Origin: Rugamonas sp045984285
GTDB taxonomy: Bacteria > Pseudomonadota > Gammaproteobacteria > Burkholderiales > Burkholderiaceae_D
Length of the DNA stretch: 64,000 nucleotides
Assembly: GCF_045984285.3 (NCBI RefSeq)
Contig: NZ_JBJQIK030000003.1
Span: 248,001 to 312,000 of the forward strand
Reading direction: 5' to 3'
Below the pieces are notes generated by a model that saw nothing but the letters and a program-made list of their open reading frames with translations, was not told where the DNA came from and made no database searches. The position numbers and the translations under genes are program-made. This document shows, one piece after another, positions 50,129-59,325 of this stretch (its first letter is position 1; each line of letters opens with the position of its first letter).

Positions 50129-51738
50129 CGCCGTGCAGGAGTGAGGATGCTCGGCAGCGCCTTCGGCAGGGTGCCGGGATAATCGCGGCTGTAGTGCAGG
50201 CCGCGGCTCTCGCGCCGCTGCAGCGCGCTGTTGACGATCATCGAGGCCACGTCGACCAGGTTGCGCAGCTCCAGCAGGTCGGCCGTGATGCGGAACTTGC
50301 CGTAGTACTCGTCGATTTCTTCCTTCAGCAGCGCAATACGGTGCTGAGCGCGTTCCAGGCGCTTGGTGGTGCGGACGATGCCCACGTAGTTCCACATGGA
50401 GCGGCGCAGTTCATCCCAGTTGTGGGCGATGACCACTTCTTCGTCGGCATCGGTCACACGGCTTTCGTCCCAGTCCGGCAGGTAGGGCGTGCCTTCCTTA
50501 TCCTGCGCCAGGATGTCCTGGGCGCAGGCGCGGCCGATCACCACGCATTCCAGCAGCGAATTGCTGGCCAGGCGGTTGGCCCCGTGCAGGCCGGTGCACG
50601 CGGTTTCGCCGACGGCATACAGGCCTGGCAGGTCGGTGCGGCCGAACAGGTCCGTCACCACGCCGCCGCAGGTATAGTGCGCGGCCGGAACGATAGGAAT
50701 CGGTTCCTTGGTGATGTCGATGCCCAGTTCCAGGCAGCGGGCGTAGATGGTAGGGAAGTGCTCGATCAGGAAATCGGCCGGCTTGTGGCTGATGTCCAGG
50801 TGCACGTAATCCAGGCCGCGCTTCTTGATCTCGAAGTCGATGGCGCGCGCCACCACGTCGCGCGGCGCCAGTTCGGCGCGCGGATCGTGCTGCAGCATGA
50901 AACGCTGGCCCGCAGCGGCGCCGGCTTCCGGCGGCAGCTTGAGCAGGCCGCCTTCGCCGCGGATCGCTTCCGTGATCAGGAAGGATTTCGCATACGGGTG
51001 ATACAGGCAGGTAGGGTGGAACTGGATGAATTCCATGTTCGACACGCGGCAGCCGGCGCGCCAGGCCATGGCGATGCCGTCGCCGCTGGCCGTATCGGGA
51101 TTGGTGGTGTACAGATAGACCTTGCCCGCGCCGCCGGTGGCCATCACCGTGTGTTCGGCGGCGACGGTGTGCACCTGGCCGTCGCGCGTATCCTGCATAT
51201 ACAGGCCATGGCATTTGGTCTGGGAGCCGGTAGTCACCGGGCGCGGGCCCAGCTTGTCGGTCGTAATCAGGTCGATGGCGCAGTGGTGCTCGAACAGGGT
51301 GATGTTCGGGTGCGCACGCACTTTTTCTTCCAGCGTTACCTGCACCGCGTGGCCGGTGGCGTCGGCCGCATGGATGATGCGGCGCTGGCTATGGCCGCCT
51401 TCCCGGGTCAGGTGGAAGCCCAGTTCCGCGCTGTCATCGCGGGTAAAGGGCACGCCCTGCGCGATCAGCCATTCAATGGCCTCGCGGCCATGTTCCACGA
51501 TATAGCGGGTGGCGCCTTCGTCGCACAGGCCGCCGCCGGCTTCCAGCGTGTCGGCGATATGCTGTTCGTGGCTGTCGCCGGAGTCCAGCACCGCCGCAAT
51601 GCCGCCCTGGGCCCAGTTGCTGGCGCCATCCAGTAGCGCGCGTTTGGAAACAATGGCAACTTTCCGGGTCTCGGCAAGGTGCAGGGCGACGGACAGGCCA
51701 GCCAGCCCGCTGCCGACGATGGCGACATCAAATTTCAT
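50125..51738 (-). CDS. nadB: L-aspartate oxidase
   Basis: The 537-residue flavoprotein converts L-aspartate to iminoaspartate, the first step of de novo NAD synthesis. It has FAD-binding VAIVGSGLAGLSVALHLAE, SNWAQGGIAAV, the succinate-dehydrogenase-like HTREGGHSQRRI segment (read as HLTREGGHSQRRIIHAAD), FIQFHPTCLY, IRGEGGLL and PAAHYTCGGV with TGLHGANRLASNSLLE. It lies alone upstream of the NTF2-GNAT gene. nadA and nadC are not in the window. Confidence 0.96.
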   Translation of the reverse strand: MKFDVAIVGSGLAGLSVALHLAETRKVAIVSKRALLDGASNWAQGGIAAVLDSGDSHEQHIADTLEAGGGLCDEGATRYIVEHGREAIEWLIAQGVPFTRDDSAELGFHLTREGGHSQRRIIHAADATGHAVQVTLEEKVRAHPNITLFEHHCAIDLITTDKLGPRPVTTGSQTKCHGLYMQDTRDGQVHTVAAEHTVMATGGAGKVYLYTTNPDTASGDGIAMAWRAGCRVSNMEFIQFHPTCLYHPYAKSFLITEAIRGEGGLLKLPPEAGAAAGQRFMLQHDPRAELAPRDVVARAIDFEIKKRGLDYVHLDISHKPADFLIEHFPTIYARCLELGIDITKEPIPIVPAAHYTCGGVVTDLFGRTDLPGLYAVGETACTGLHGANRLASNSLLECVVIGRACAQDILAQDKEGTPYLPDWDESRVTDADEEVVIAHNWDELRRSMWNYVGIVRTTKRLERAQHRIALLKEEIDEYYGKFRITADLLELRNLVDVASMIVNSALQRRESRGLHYSRDYPGTLPKALPSILTPARR

Positions 51739-51930
51739 GGCGTTTCAGCGTGTTTTTGCAAGTAAAGAAGCATGACTATAAGCCATTTGTCATCAACGCG
51801 TCATACATGGCCCGATAGCGGGCCCGGATTGCGCCGCCTCAAGGCGGGCCGGACGGCGCTCCGGCATCATGGCTGAGCCATCGGCAACGGTGGCGGCGGC
51901 GTCCCCCAACGGGGCGCGGGAGCGAGTGCC

Positions 51931-53301
51931 GTGATCCGCATCTTCCACCATTATGTATCCCGCATGGCCTTCATCCTGGTGCTGATGGAGCTCATGCTGC
52001 TGTTTGGCGCGGGCGGCGTGGCCATGCTGCTTTGGGGCCAGACGCCGGCCGGTTTCCAGCTGCCTGCGGGCAGCTTCGCCGCCGTAACGCTGCTCTGCAT
52101 GGCGGGCCTCGGGCTGTACCAGCAGCAGGTGCGCGAGGATGCGCGCGCCATGATGCTCCGGCTGCTGCCTGCCATGCCGCTCGGATTCGCCCTGCACGCT
52201 GCGCTGGCCCAGCTGCTGCCCGCCATCGCGCTGGGCAAGGCTGGCGGCCTGGCGCTGCTGATCGGCGGCGGCGGCGTGCTGCTGGTGCGGATGCTGCTGC
52301 ATTCGTCGGCGCAGTCCACCATGCTGACGGAGCGCCTGATTGTGGTCGGCGAAGGCCAGGTGGCGCGCGAATGCCTGGAGCTGGCAGCCGGCACGCGCGG
52401 CCTGCACCGTTTTGAGGTGATAGGCTGCGTGCCGGTGCATGGCGACGAGTGCTGCGTTCCCGCCTCGGTGCTGCTGCGCGGCGGCGACTCGCTGCTGGCA
52501 CTGGCGCGGCGCCACAATGCGCATGAAGTCATCGTCTCCGTAGGCGACCGGCGCAGCGGCGGCTATCCGGTGCGCGAGCTGCTCGAATGCACGCTGGGCG
52601 GCGTGCGCGTGACCGATGCGGCAAGCTTCTTCGAGCGCGAGGCCAGCCAGATCCGGGTCGACTCCGTGCAGCCCAGTTTCCTGATCTTCGGCGGCGGCTT
52701 CGACCAGAGCTTTGCGCGGGCAGCGGTCAAGCGCGCCTTCGACCTGGCCGCCAGTGCTGCGATCTTCACCCTGGCTTTGCCGGTGATGCTGGCGGCGGCG
52801 GCCTGCATCCTGCTCGAAGATGGCGGGCCGGTGATGTTCCGCCAGCAGCGCGTTGGCAAGGACGGCAAGCTGTTCGAAGTGCTCAAATTCCGCAGCATGC
52901 GCACGGATGCGGAGCGCGACGGCCAGCCGCGCTGGGCTTCCGAGGCCGACCCGCGCGTGACCCGCACCGGCGCCTGGCTGCGCAAGCTGCGCATCGATGA
53001 ACTGCCGCAGATGGTCAACGTATTCCGGGGCGAGATGAGTTTTGTCGGGCCAAGGCCGGAGCGGGCCTATTTCGTGGAGCAGCTGTCGCGCCAGATTCCC
53101 TACTACGACATCCGGCACAGCATCAAGCCCGGCATCACGGGGCTTGCGCAGGTGCGCTACCAGTATGGCGCCACCGTGGACGATGCCGTCTGCAAGCTGC
53201 AATATGACCTTTACTACGTGAAGAACAACAGCCTGTTCCTCGACCTGCTGATCCTGATCGAGACCATACAGGTGGTCCTGTTCGGCAAAGGCGCGCGCTG
53301 A
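51931..53301 (+). CDS. Exopolysaccharide sugar transferase of the exosortase-A system (TIGR03013 type)
   Basis: The 456-residue protein has several N-terminal membrane helices, a CoA-binding-like middle part (RLIVVGEGQVARECLELAAG) and the C-terminal bacterial sugar transferase domain. The latter shows KRAFDLAASAAIFTLALP, FEVLKFRSMRTDAE, LRKLRIDELPQMVNVFRGEM and SFVGPRPER. It transfers the first sugar phosphate to undecaprenyl phosphate. The GTG start follows GGGAG. It is immediately followed by prsK (overlap TGATG), which assigns it to the PEP-CTERM/XrtA type. Confidence 0.9.
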   Translation: MIRIFHHYVSRMAFILVLMELMLLFGAGGVAMLLWGQTPAGFQLPAGSFAAVTLLCMAGLGLYQQQVREDARAMMLRLLPAMPLGFALHAALAQLLPAIALGKAGGLALLIGGGGVLLVRMLLHSSAQSTMLTERLIVVGEGQVARECLELAAGTRGLHRFEVIGCVPVHGDECCVPASVLLRGGDSLLALARRHNAHEVIVSVGDRRSGGYPVRELLECTLGGVRVTDAASFFEREASQIRVDSVQPSFLIFGGGFDQSFARAAVKRAFDLAASAAIFTLALPVMLAAAACILLEDGGPVMFRQQRVGKDGKLFEVLKFRSMRTDAERDGQPRWASEADPRVTRTGAWLRKLRIDELPQMVNVFRGEMSFVGPRPERAYFVEQLSRQIPYYDIRHSIKPGITGLAQVRYQYGATVDDAVCKLQYDLYYVKNNSLFLDLLILIETIQVVLFGKGAR

Positions 53302-55316
53302 TGGAGCACGCTGCAATTGTGGCAGTGGTCAGCCATGGCATCGCGGCCGCTGCTTTTCTCGGTTTCGCCATGGTGCTGCTGGCCAGCCAGCGCGCCCGCG
53401 CCAACCAGCGCCTGCTGATTGCGGCCTGCGCGCTGAGCGGCGGCTGGTCGCTGGCCGTGGGCTTTGCCGCCGGGCTGCCGTCCGCTGACTGGAGCGTGGC
53501 CGCCGAACTGCTGGATGCAGCGCGCATCTACGCCTGGCTTGCCTTCCCGGCCTTCCTGCTGGCGCCTGCCGGCATTCCCATGAAGCGCTTGCTGCTGCTG
53601 GGGGCCTTGCTGCTCGGCGTGGCGCTGGGCGCGGCCGAACTGCAGCACGCTAGCGGCGAGCAGGGGCCGGTGGCGGCCATCGGCGCGCGCCTGCTGCTGG
53701 CGGTGCTCGGCCTGGTGCTGACCGAAATGCTGTTCCGCCACACGCCGGCGCGGGAGCGCTGGAGCATGAAGTTCGCCTGCCTGGGCGTTGGTGCGGTGTT
53801 CGCCTATGAGTTTTACCTGTATAGCGATGCCTTGCTGTTCCGCCGCATTCACCCGGATATCCTGGCAGCGCGCGGCCTCGTCAACGCACTGTGCGTGCCG
53901 CTGCTGGCCATCGCGGCGGCCCGCAATCCGGCCTGGCGGACCGGGCTCGCCATCTCGCGCCGGATGGCCTTGCGCTCAGCTGCGCTGCTTGGCAGTGCGG
54001 CCTATTTGCTGGCGATGGCGGTGGGCGGCTGGTACCTGCGCGAATCGGGCGGCGCCTGGGGCCCGCTGATGCAAATGGCCTGCCTGTCCGGCGCGGCGCT
54101 GCTGCTGGCAGGCGCGCTGTTCTCCGGCACGGCGCGCGCAGCGCTGCGGGTATTCGTCGCCCGCCATTTCTTCCGCGGCGGCTTCGACTACCGCGAGGAG
54201 TGGCAGCGCTTCACTTACTCGTTGTCCACGCCGGGAATCAATCCCGGCGAGCAGGCGATTCAGGCCATCGCGGCACTGGCGGAAAGCCCGGCAGGCGCGT
54301 TGTGGCTGCTGAGGGACGGCGTATTTACGCCTGCCGCCGCCTGGGGCATGCCGCGCCAGAGTGCGCAGGAAGCAGCGGACAGCGCGTTCAGCCAGCTGCT
54401 GCGCGAGCGGCAATGGATTGTGGAGGCGGGTGACGGCAGCGGCCTGCCTGTGCCGCAGTGGCTGGACGGCATTCCGCAGCTGTGGCTCGTGGTGCCGCTG
54501 ATGCTGCACGGCGGCCTGTCCGGCTTTGTGGCGCTGGCCAGGCCGCGTGTGCTCGTCCCGCTGAACTGGGAACTGCGCGAGCTGCTGCGCATCGCAGGCA
54601 GCCAGGCCGCCAGCTGCCTCGCACACGCTGAACTGGCGGACAAGCTGGCCGTGACCCGCCAGTTCGACTCCTTCCACCGCATGACGACCTTCATCGTGCA
54701 CGACCTGAAAGGACTGCTGGCGCAGCAGCGGCTCCTGCTGGCAAATGCGGAGCGGCATCGCTCGAACCCGGAATTCCAGGACGACCTGCTGGCAACGCTG
54801 GCGGCGGGAGCGGCCAAGATGGAACGCCTGCTGCACAGGCTTCGGCAGCAGCCCGCCGCCGACGGGCATACTGCCGTGGCACTGTCGGAACTGTGCGAGG
54901 AGGTGCTGCGCGGCTTCGCTACGGCGCTGCCGCGGCCGGCGCTGCAGGTCGAGCGCGATGGTTTGCTGGTGCAGGCGGACGGCGGCCAGTTGGAGCGCGT
55001 GCTGGCCCACCTGGTGCAGAACGCAGTGGATGCGACGCCGCCCGATGGCGGCATCGTTGTCACGCTCGGCCAGCGCGGCGGCGAGGCGCAGATTGCCGTG
55101 ACGGATACGGGCGCCGGCATGAGCCAGCAGTTCCTGAGCGAGCGCCTGTTCCGGCCCTTCGAAACGACAAAGGACGGCGGCATGGGTATCGGCGTCTACG
55201 AAGCGCGCGAGTACGTGCGCGCGCTGGGCGGACGGATGGAGGTTTGCAGCACGCCGGGCAGCGGTACGACGTTCCGGGTCATCCTGCCGCTGCACAGTGC
55301 AGCAGCGGCGGCATAG
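53301..55316 (+). CDS. prsK: Membrane histidine kinase PrsK (exosortase-A system)
   Basis: The 671-residue protein has about eight N-terminal membrane helices (to about residue 270), a GAF-like middle region and a histidine kinase core. The phospho-acceptor box is FIVHDLKGLLAQQ. The ATP-binding domain has an N-box VLAHLVQNAVDATPPDGG, a G1 VTDTGAGM and a G2 GGMGIGVYEARE. It senses an unknown signal and phosphorylates PrsR, which begins 12 bases after its stop. The overlap with the sugar transferase stop shows operon structure. Confidence 0.92.
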   Translation: MEHAAIVAVVSHGIAAAAFLGFAMVLLASQRARANQRLLIAACALSGGWSLAVGFAAGLPSADWSVAAELLDAARIYAWLAFPAFLLAPAGIPMKRLLLLGALLLGVALGAAELQHASGEQGPVAAIGARLLLAVLGLVLTEMLFRHTPARERWSMKFACLGVGAVFAYEFYLYSDALLFRRIHPDILAARGLVNALCVPLLAIAAARNPAWRTGLAISRRMALRSAALLGSAAYLLAMAVGGWYLRESGGAWGPLMQMACLSGAALLLAGALFSGTARAALRVFVARHFFRGGFDYREEWQRFTYSLSTPGINPGEQAIQAIAALAESPAGALWLLRDGVFTPAAAWGMPRQSAQEAADSAFSQLLRERQWIVEAGDGSGLPVPQWLDGIPQLWLVVPLMLHGGLSGFVALARPRVLVPLNWELRELLRIAGSQAASCLAHAELADKLAVTRQFDSFHRMTTFIVHDLKGLLAQQRLLLANAERHRSNPEFQDDLLATLAAGAAKMERLLHRLRQQPAADGHTAVALSELCEEVLRGFATALPRPALQVERDGLLVQADGGQLERVLAHLVQNAVDATPPDGGIVVTLGQRGGEAQIAVTDTGAGMSQQFLSERLFRPFETTKDGGMGIGVYEAREYVRALGGRMEVCSTPGSGTTFRVILPLHSAAAAA

Positions 55317-55328
55317 CGGGGAGGGCGC

Positions 55329-56675
55329 ATGAGCAAGCGAAAACTGCTGGTGGTGGAGGATGACCCCGGACTGCAGCGCCAGTTGCGCTGGTGCCTGGAC
55401 AGCTACGAGGTGCTGCTGGCCGGCGACCGGGATGGCGCGCTGGCGCAGATGCGGCGCCACCAGCCCGCAGTGATGACGATGGACCTTGGCCTGCCGCCCG
55501 ACGCCGGCGGTGCGCGCGAAGGGCTGGCCCTGTTGCGCGACGCGCTGGCGCTGGCGCCGGACACCAAGATCATCGTCCTGTCCGGGAACGAAGACCGCGC
55601 CAACGTGCTGAAAGCGGTGTCGCTGGGAGCCTACGACTTCCAGCAAAAGCCGCTGGACCCGGAACTGCTGCAGCTGCTGATCGAGCGCGCCTTCTTCCTG
55701 CACCAGGTGCAGGAAGAGAACCGCCGCATGCTGCAGACGGCGGCCGATTCGCCGCTGGCAGGCATTGTGACGCGCGATCCCGGCATGCTCAGGATGTGCC
55801 GCAGCATCGAGAAGGTCGCGCCGTCGTCGGCCACGGTGATGCTGCTGGGCGCGTCGGGCACCGGCAAAGAGGTGATTGCGCGCGGGCTGCACCAGCTGAG
55901 CGCCCGCCATGACAAGCGCTTCGTGGCCATCAACTGCGCCGCCATTCCCGAGCAGCTGCTGGAAAGTGAGCTGTTCGGCTACGAGAAGGGCGCTTTCACC
56001 GGAGCTGCCCAGCAAACGCTGGGCAAGATCGAACTGGCGCACGGGGGCACCTTCTTCCTGGACGAAATCGGCGATATGGCGCTGCCGCTGCAGGCCAAGC
56101 TGCTGCGCTTCATCCAGGAACGGGTGATCGAACGCGTGGGCGGCCGCAAGGAGATTGCAGTCGATGTGCGCATCGTCTGCGCCACCCATCGCAACCTGAA
56201 ATCGCTGGTCGACGCCGGCGCCTTCCGCGAAGACCTGTTCTACCGGCTCAGCGAGATCGTCCTGATGATCCCCGCGCTGCGCGAGCGGGTCGGCGACAGC
56301 GTGCTGCTCGCCCAGCACTTCCGCAACCGCTACGCCCATCAGGAAAGGCGGCAGGCCATGCCGTTCGCGCCGGACGCACTGGCTGCCATCGAGTCCTACG
56401 GCTGGCCGGGCAATGTGCGCGAGATGGAGAACTGCATCAAGCGCGCCGTCATCATGTGCGATGGGCCTTCACTGACCGCTGCCGACCTGGGCCTGCCGGA
56501 AGCCGTCCAGGCCGAGGAACGGCTCGACCTGCGCGCCGCCCGCGATGCCGCGGAATACGAGGTGATGGTGAAAGCGCTGGCACGAACCGGCGGCAATATC
56601 GCGCGGGCGGCAGAACTGCTTGGCGTAAGCCGGCCCACGCTGTACGACATGATGAGCCATCACGGCATCAAGTAG
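55329..56675 (+). CDS. prsR: Sigma-54-dependent response regulator PrsR
   Basis: The 448-residue protein has a receiver (Asp52 in VMTMDLGLPPD; Lys in QQKPLDP) and a sigma-54 AAA+ domain. The AAA+ domain shows Walker A GASGTGKE, the sigma-54 contact loop GYEKGAFTGA and Walker B GGTFFLDEIGD. A C-terminal Fis-type helix-turn-helix is seen at GGNIARAAELLGVSRPTLYD. It activates PEP-CTERM and EPS genes from -24/-12 promoters in this system. Its stop is directly adjacent to the stop of the convergent TPR gene. Confidence 0.95.
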   Translation: MSKRKLLVVEDDPGLQRQLRWCLDSYEVLLAGDRDGALAQMRRHQPAVMTMDLGLPPDAGGAREGLALLRDALALAPDTKIIVLSGNEDRANVLKAVSLGAYDFQQKPLDPELLQLLIERAFFLHQVQEENRRMLQTAADSPLAGIVTRDPGMLRMCRSIEKVAPSSATVMLLGASGTGKEVIARGLHQLSARHDKRFVAINCAAIPEQLLESELFGYEKGAFTGAAQQTLGKIELAHGGTFFLDEIGDMALPLQAKLLRFIQERVIERVGGRKEIAVDVRIVCATHRNLKSLVDAGAFREDLFYRLSEIVLMIPALRERVGDSVLLAQHFRNRYAHQERRQAMPFAPDALAAIESYGWPGNVREMENCIKRAVIMCDGPSLTAADLGLPEAVQAEERLDLRAARDAAEYEVMVKALARTGGNIARAAELLGVSRPTLYDMMSHHGIK

Positions 56676-57278
56676 TCACTCCTGCCATTTTCCCGCTGCC
56701 TGCAGTTTGCTGCGCAGGCCGGGCAGGGGGAATCCCATCGCATACGCTTCCTGCGCCGCCTCGCGCGCCCTGTCGTAATCCTTGCGGCGCAGGTAGAGCA
56801 GGCCGAGGTTGTAATGGTTGGCCGCATTATCCGGCGCCAGCCGCGCCGCTTCCTGCAGCTGTTCCAGCGCCGCCGCCTCCTTCTGGTTCGCCAGCAGCCA
56901 GGCGCCGAAGACTGCGCGTACCCGGGCATCCTCCGGCCGGAAGCGGATGGCGCGGTCGAAGTAGCAGTCGACGGAATAGCCGGCGCCCCGCGGTTTCGGC
57001 GTTTTCTCGCGCAGGGCCAGTTTCGCCATGGAGGCCAGCGCACGCGGATGGTTGGCAAAGTGTTCCAGCGTATAGCCGATGTCGCCGCCGAGATAACCGG
57101 ATTCGCCCTGCAGCAGCTTTTCCACGCGCGCAGTGAAGTGGAAGCGTTCGACCGTATCGAGGCGCTGGCGCGCGTCCGGGTCGTTGTAGTCGCCGCCGCT
57201 TTGCGGTGGAACGAATGGCGGGCAGGCCATGGCCGTGGCATGGACCAGCAGGATCAGGCAGCAGATGATTGTACGCAT
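56676..57278 (-). CDS. Exported TPR-repeat protein in the EPS cluster
   Basis: The 200-residue protein has a signal peptide (MRTIICCLILLVHATAMA) and at least two TPR-like helices pairs: AIRFRPEDARVRAVFGAWLL and AARLAPDNAANHYNLGLLYL followed by RKDYDRAREAAQEAY. It likely scaffolds a periplasmic step of EPS assembly. The ATG at 57278 has GGGAG upstream, and the frame continuing to 57914 is antisense shadow. The gene start overlaps the end of the upstream GNAT gene by 25 bases. Confidence 0.8.
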   Translation of the reverse strand: MRTIICCLILLVHATAMACPPFVPPQSGGDYNDPDARQRLDTVERFHFTARVEKLLQGESGYLGGDIGYTLEHFANHPRALASMAKLALREKTPKPRGAGYSVDCYFDRAIRFRPEDARVRAVFGAWLLANQKEAAALEQLQEAARLAPDNAANHYNLGLLYLRRKDYDRAREAAQEAYAMGFPLPGLRSKLQAAGKWQE

Positions 57279-57955
57279 GGGGTCTCCCTTAGGAGGCTCA
57301 GGCCGAACTCCAGTTCGACCGGCCTGGAAAGCGATACGTGGACGTAGGGGGCGAGGGTGCCGGCCATGAACTGCAGGCGGCCGATGCAGAGAAACGCCGC
57401 AGTGCCGATGCTGCGCGCGCCGAGCCGTGTGTGGGCGCGCAGGGAAGCTGCGTTGAATGGCGAGATGCGGCTGCAGGTCCAGCGCACGCCTGCTGCATCG
57501 AGTTCGCGGTGCGCTTCTTCCCACAGGCGGCCGAAGGTCGGGCCGCAGCGCAGCGCCGGCTGGACGAAGACGTCGAAGTCCCATGCCAGTTCCGGCCCGG
57601 CCATGCGGTAGCGCGCACGCACCTCGTCCTCGTCGTAGGCGCCCAGCTGGTACCAGAGGAAGCCCGCCAGCTGCCCGTCGCGCGACGCGGCGACGCACCG
57701 GGCGCCGCTGGCGAAGCGCTGCGCCAGGATTGCGTCCGGCCGCGGGCGGCCGGCGCCGAGTTCGGACACACGGCTGGCGGCGGCAAACGAGGTGGCCGCA
57801 ATACGGCGCGGCCGCGGCGGGCGCGGATTCACAGGCTGGGCCACGAAGCGATAGCAGAACAGGCGCGCGCCGCAAAGGCGGGCAGCGCGCGCCAGGCCAT
57901 ACAGCATGGCGCATCCGGGGCCGAGTTCCCGGAAAGTGTCGGAGAGCCGGTTCAT
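57254..57955 (-). CDS. GNAT-family acyltransferase of the EPS cluster
   Basis: The 233-residue protein has ALLY-type hydrophobic start (MLYGLARAARLCGARLFCYR), a GNAT core with CVAASRDGQLAGFLWYQLGA and the acceptor-side WDFDVFVQPALRCGPTFGRL, then AHTRLGARSIGTAAFLCIG. GNAT-type genes next to exosortase ligases are seen in EPS clusters and may acetylate the sugar or aid export. The start at 57955 follows a GGGG stretch and is preferred over 58003. It follows the O-antigen-ligase-like gene. Confidence 0.72.
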   Translation of the reverse strand: MNRLSDTFRELGPGCAMLYGLARAARLCGARLFCYRFVAQPVNPRPPRPRRIAATSFAAASRVSELGAGRPRPDAILAQRFASGARCVAASRDGQLAGFLWYQLGAYDEDEVRARYRMAGPELAWDFDVFVQPALRCGPTFGRLWEEAHRELDAAGVRWTCSRISPFNAASLRAHTRLGARSIGTAAFLCIGRLQFMAGTLAPYVHVSLSRPVELEFGLSLLRETPCVQSSAA

Positions 57956-57962
57956 CCGGCCA

Positions 57963-59237
57963 TTAAACCCCCGCATAGCGGCTGCGGATTTGCGCATGCT
58001 CAAGTGAGAGCTTGCGTGCCACCAGCAGGCGTGTTACCACGGCGGCCACCATCAGGTAATAGGGCACATCGAAGTAGAGGAGGCTGAGGAAGGCGCCGCC
58101 GACCGCAAAGCCCACCAGGCTGGCCTGGATGGCCACGGCCAGGGTGGATGCCCAGTGCAGGGCGCTCACGCCACGGCTATGGCGCAGTATCCACGCCGTG
58201 GAGCGCCAGGTCAGCCAGCCGAGCAGCAGGTACAGGGCGAGGCCGACGAAGCCGTGTTCGGCCATGGCCTGGAAGTAGATGCTGTGCGCCGCATGCACGC
58301 CGGAGGGATCGGGCGCGTACATGGCGAAGGTCATCGGTTCATACAGGCTGAAACCGCCGCCGAGAATGCGGTCGCGCGCCAGGTTATAGGCCATGATCCA
58401 GGCATTGATGCGTCCCTGGGCGGAACTGTCGGCCTGGTAGTCCGCAATGCTGTCCATCCGCTCGCTCCAGGCATCGGGCATGAAAAGCAGCAGCAGCGGC
58501 ACCGCAAGCACCAGCAGCGCAATGCCGGCCAGCTTGTGCCGGCTGCGCAGCCACACATACATCAGCATCGCCGTAATGGCCACCAGCCCGCCGCGCGAGT
58601 AGCTGCCGAGCGCGGCCAGCGCGGTCAGGCCCATGGACAGCGCCAGGCCGCGCTTGACCCAGATGCCCGCCGCGTTCTGGTACAGGTAGATCATCAGCGG
58701 AATGGTCATGATCAGGGCCAGCGCGATCTCGTTGTTGTCGCCGATGAAGGAACCCGGCGGCCCCCAGACGCGCTGCGTGCCGCCGCTGCGGATGGTGAAC
58801 AGGCCCCCCTTGACGCCGTAGAAGCCAAGCGAAATGACCAGCACCCAGATCAGCCGGTGCACGTCCTCGCGGGTACGGATCGCCATCGCCACCACGAAGG
58901 TCATCAGCATGATCTTCATCACCTTCGAATACTGCGCCGAAGCCGCATTCGGATACATGGCGAAGGCGGTGGTGAGGTTCATCCACAGCACAAAGACCAG
59001 CAAAGTCATCGTCACCGGCACCACGGGCCACATGCGCGGGCCGCGCGCGAGCAGCAGGCTGAGAAGGGTAGCGCCGGCCACAAGCTGCGCGAAGGGGAAG
59101 CTTTGGGCAAAGCCCCAGCCCTGCGTATGCGGATTCATCACGCTGACCAGCACCCACATCAGCGCGCCGTTCGCGGGCGCGCGCAGGATCCAGGGCAGGC
59201 TGCCGAAGATGAAAACGGTAACAAGGATATCGCGCAT
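57963..59237 (-). CDS. O-antigen-ligase-like membrane protein of the exosortase-A system
   Basis: The 424-residue protein has about eleven membrane helices and a wzy/waaL-type long periplasmic loop containing YNLARDRILGGGFSLYEPMT and HAAHSIYFQAMAEHGFVGL (conserved H-S). This resembles the putative O-glycosylation ligase of exosortase-A systems. It would polymerise or transfer the polysaccharide. The ATG at 59237 begins MRDILVTVFIFGSLPWILRA. It is divergent from the GT2-GT4 gene across 88 bases. Confidence 0.87.
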   Translation of the reverse strand: MRDILVTVFIFGSLPWILRAPANGALMWVLVSVMNPHTQGWGFAQSFPFAQLVAGATLLSLLLARGPRMWPVVPVTMTLLVFVLWMNLTTAFAMYPNAASAQYSKVMKIMLMTFVVAMAIRTREDVHRLIWVLVISLGFYGVKGGLFTIRSGGTQRVWGPPGSFIGDNNEIALALIMTIPLMIYLYQNAAGIWVKRGLALSMGLTALAALGSYSRGGLVAITAMLMYVWLRSRHKLAGIALLVLAVPLLLLFMPDAWSERMDSIADYQADSSAQGRINAWIMAYNLARDRILGGGFSLYEPMTFAMYAPDPSGVHAAHSIYFQAMAEHGFVGLALYLLLGWLTWRSTAWILRHSRGVSALHWASTLAVAIQASLVGFAVGGAFLSLLYFDVPYYLMVAAVVTRLLVARKLSLEHAQIRSRYAGV

Positions 59238-59325
59238 GGCAAGGCTTGAGCTGTCGCAAGGCTGGCCGGACGGCGGCCAGTACACTGGTTCAGGCTAGCC
59301 ATCTTATGTCGAAGGAGGACGTGCT

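Noticed and set aside
50129..50395. N-terminal extension of the NTF2-GNAT protein
   Set aside because: It is antisense-phase sequence of nadB with no similarity to either domain; ATG 50128 fits the ATGA coupling.
51739..51930. A PrsR-type promoter upstream of the sugar transferase
   Set aside because: TGGCCCGATAGCGGGC has the wrong spacing and lacks TTGC; I see no other sigma-54 match in this 192-base gap.
59238..59325. A -24/-12 (sigma-54) promoter between the ligase and the GT2-GT4 gene
   Set aside because: Only GG and GC dinucleotides at suitable spacing are present within a palindrome (CTGGCCGGACGGCGGCCAG-like); the TGGCAC...TTGC consensus is not met.
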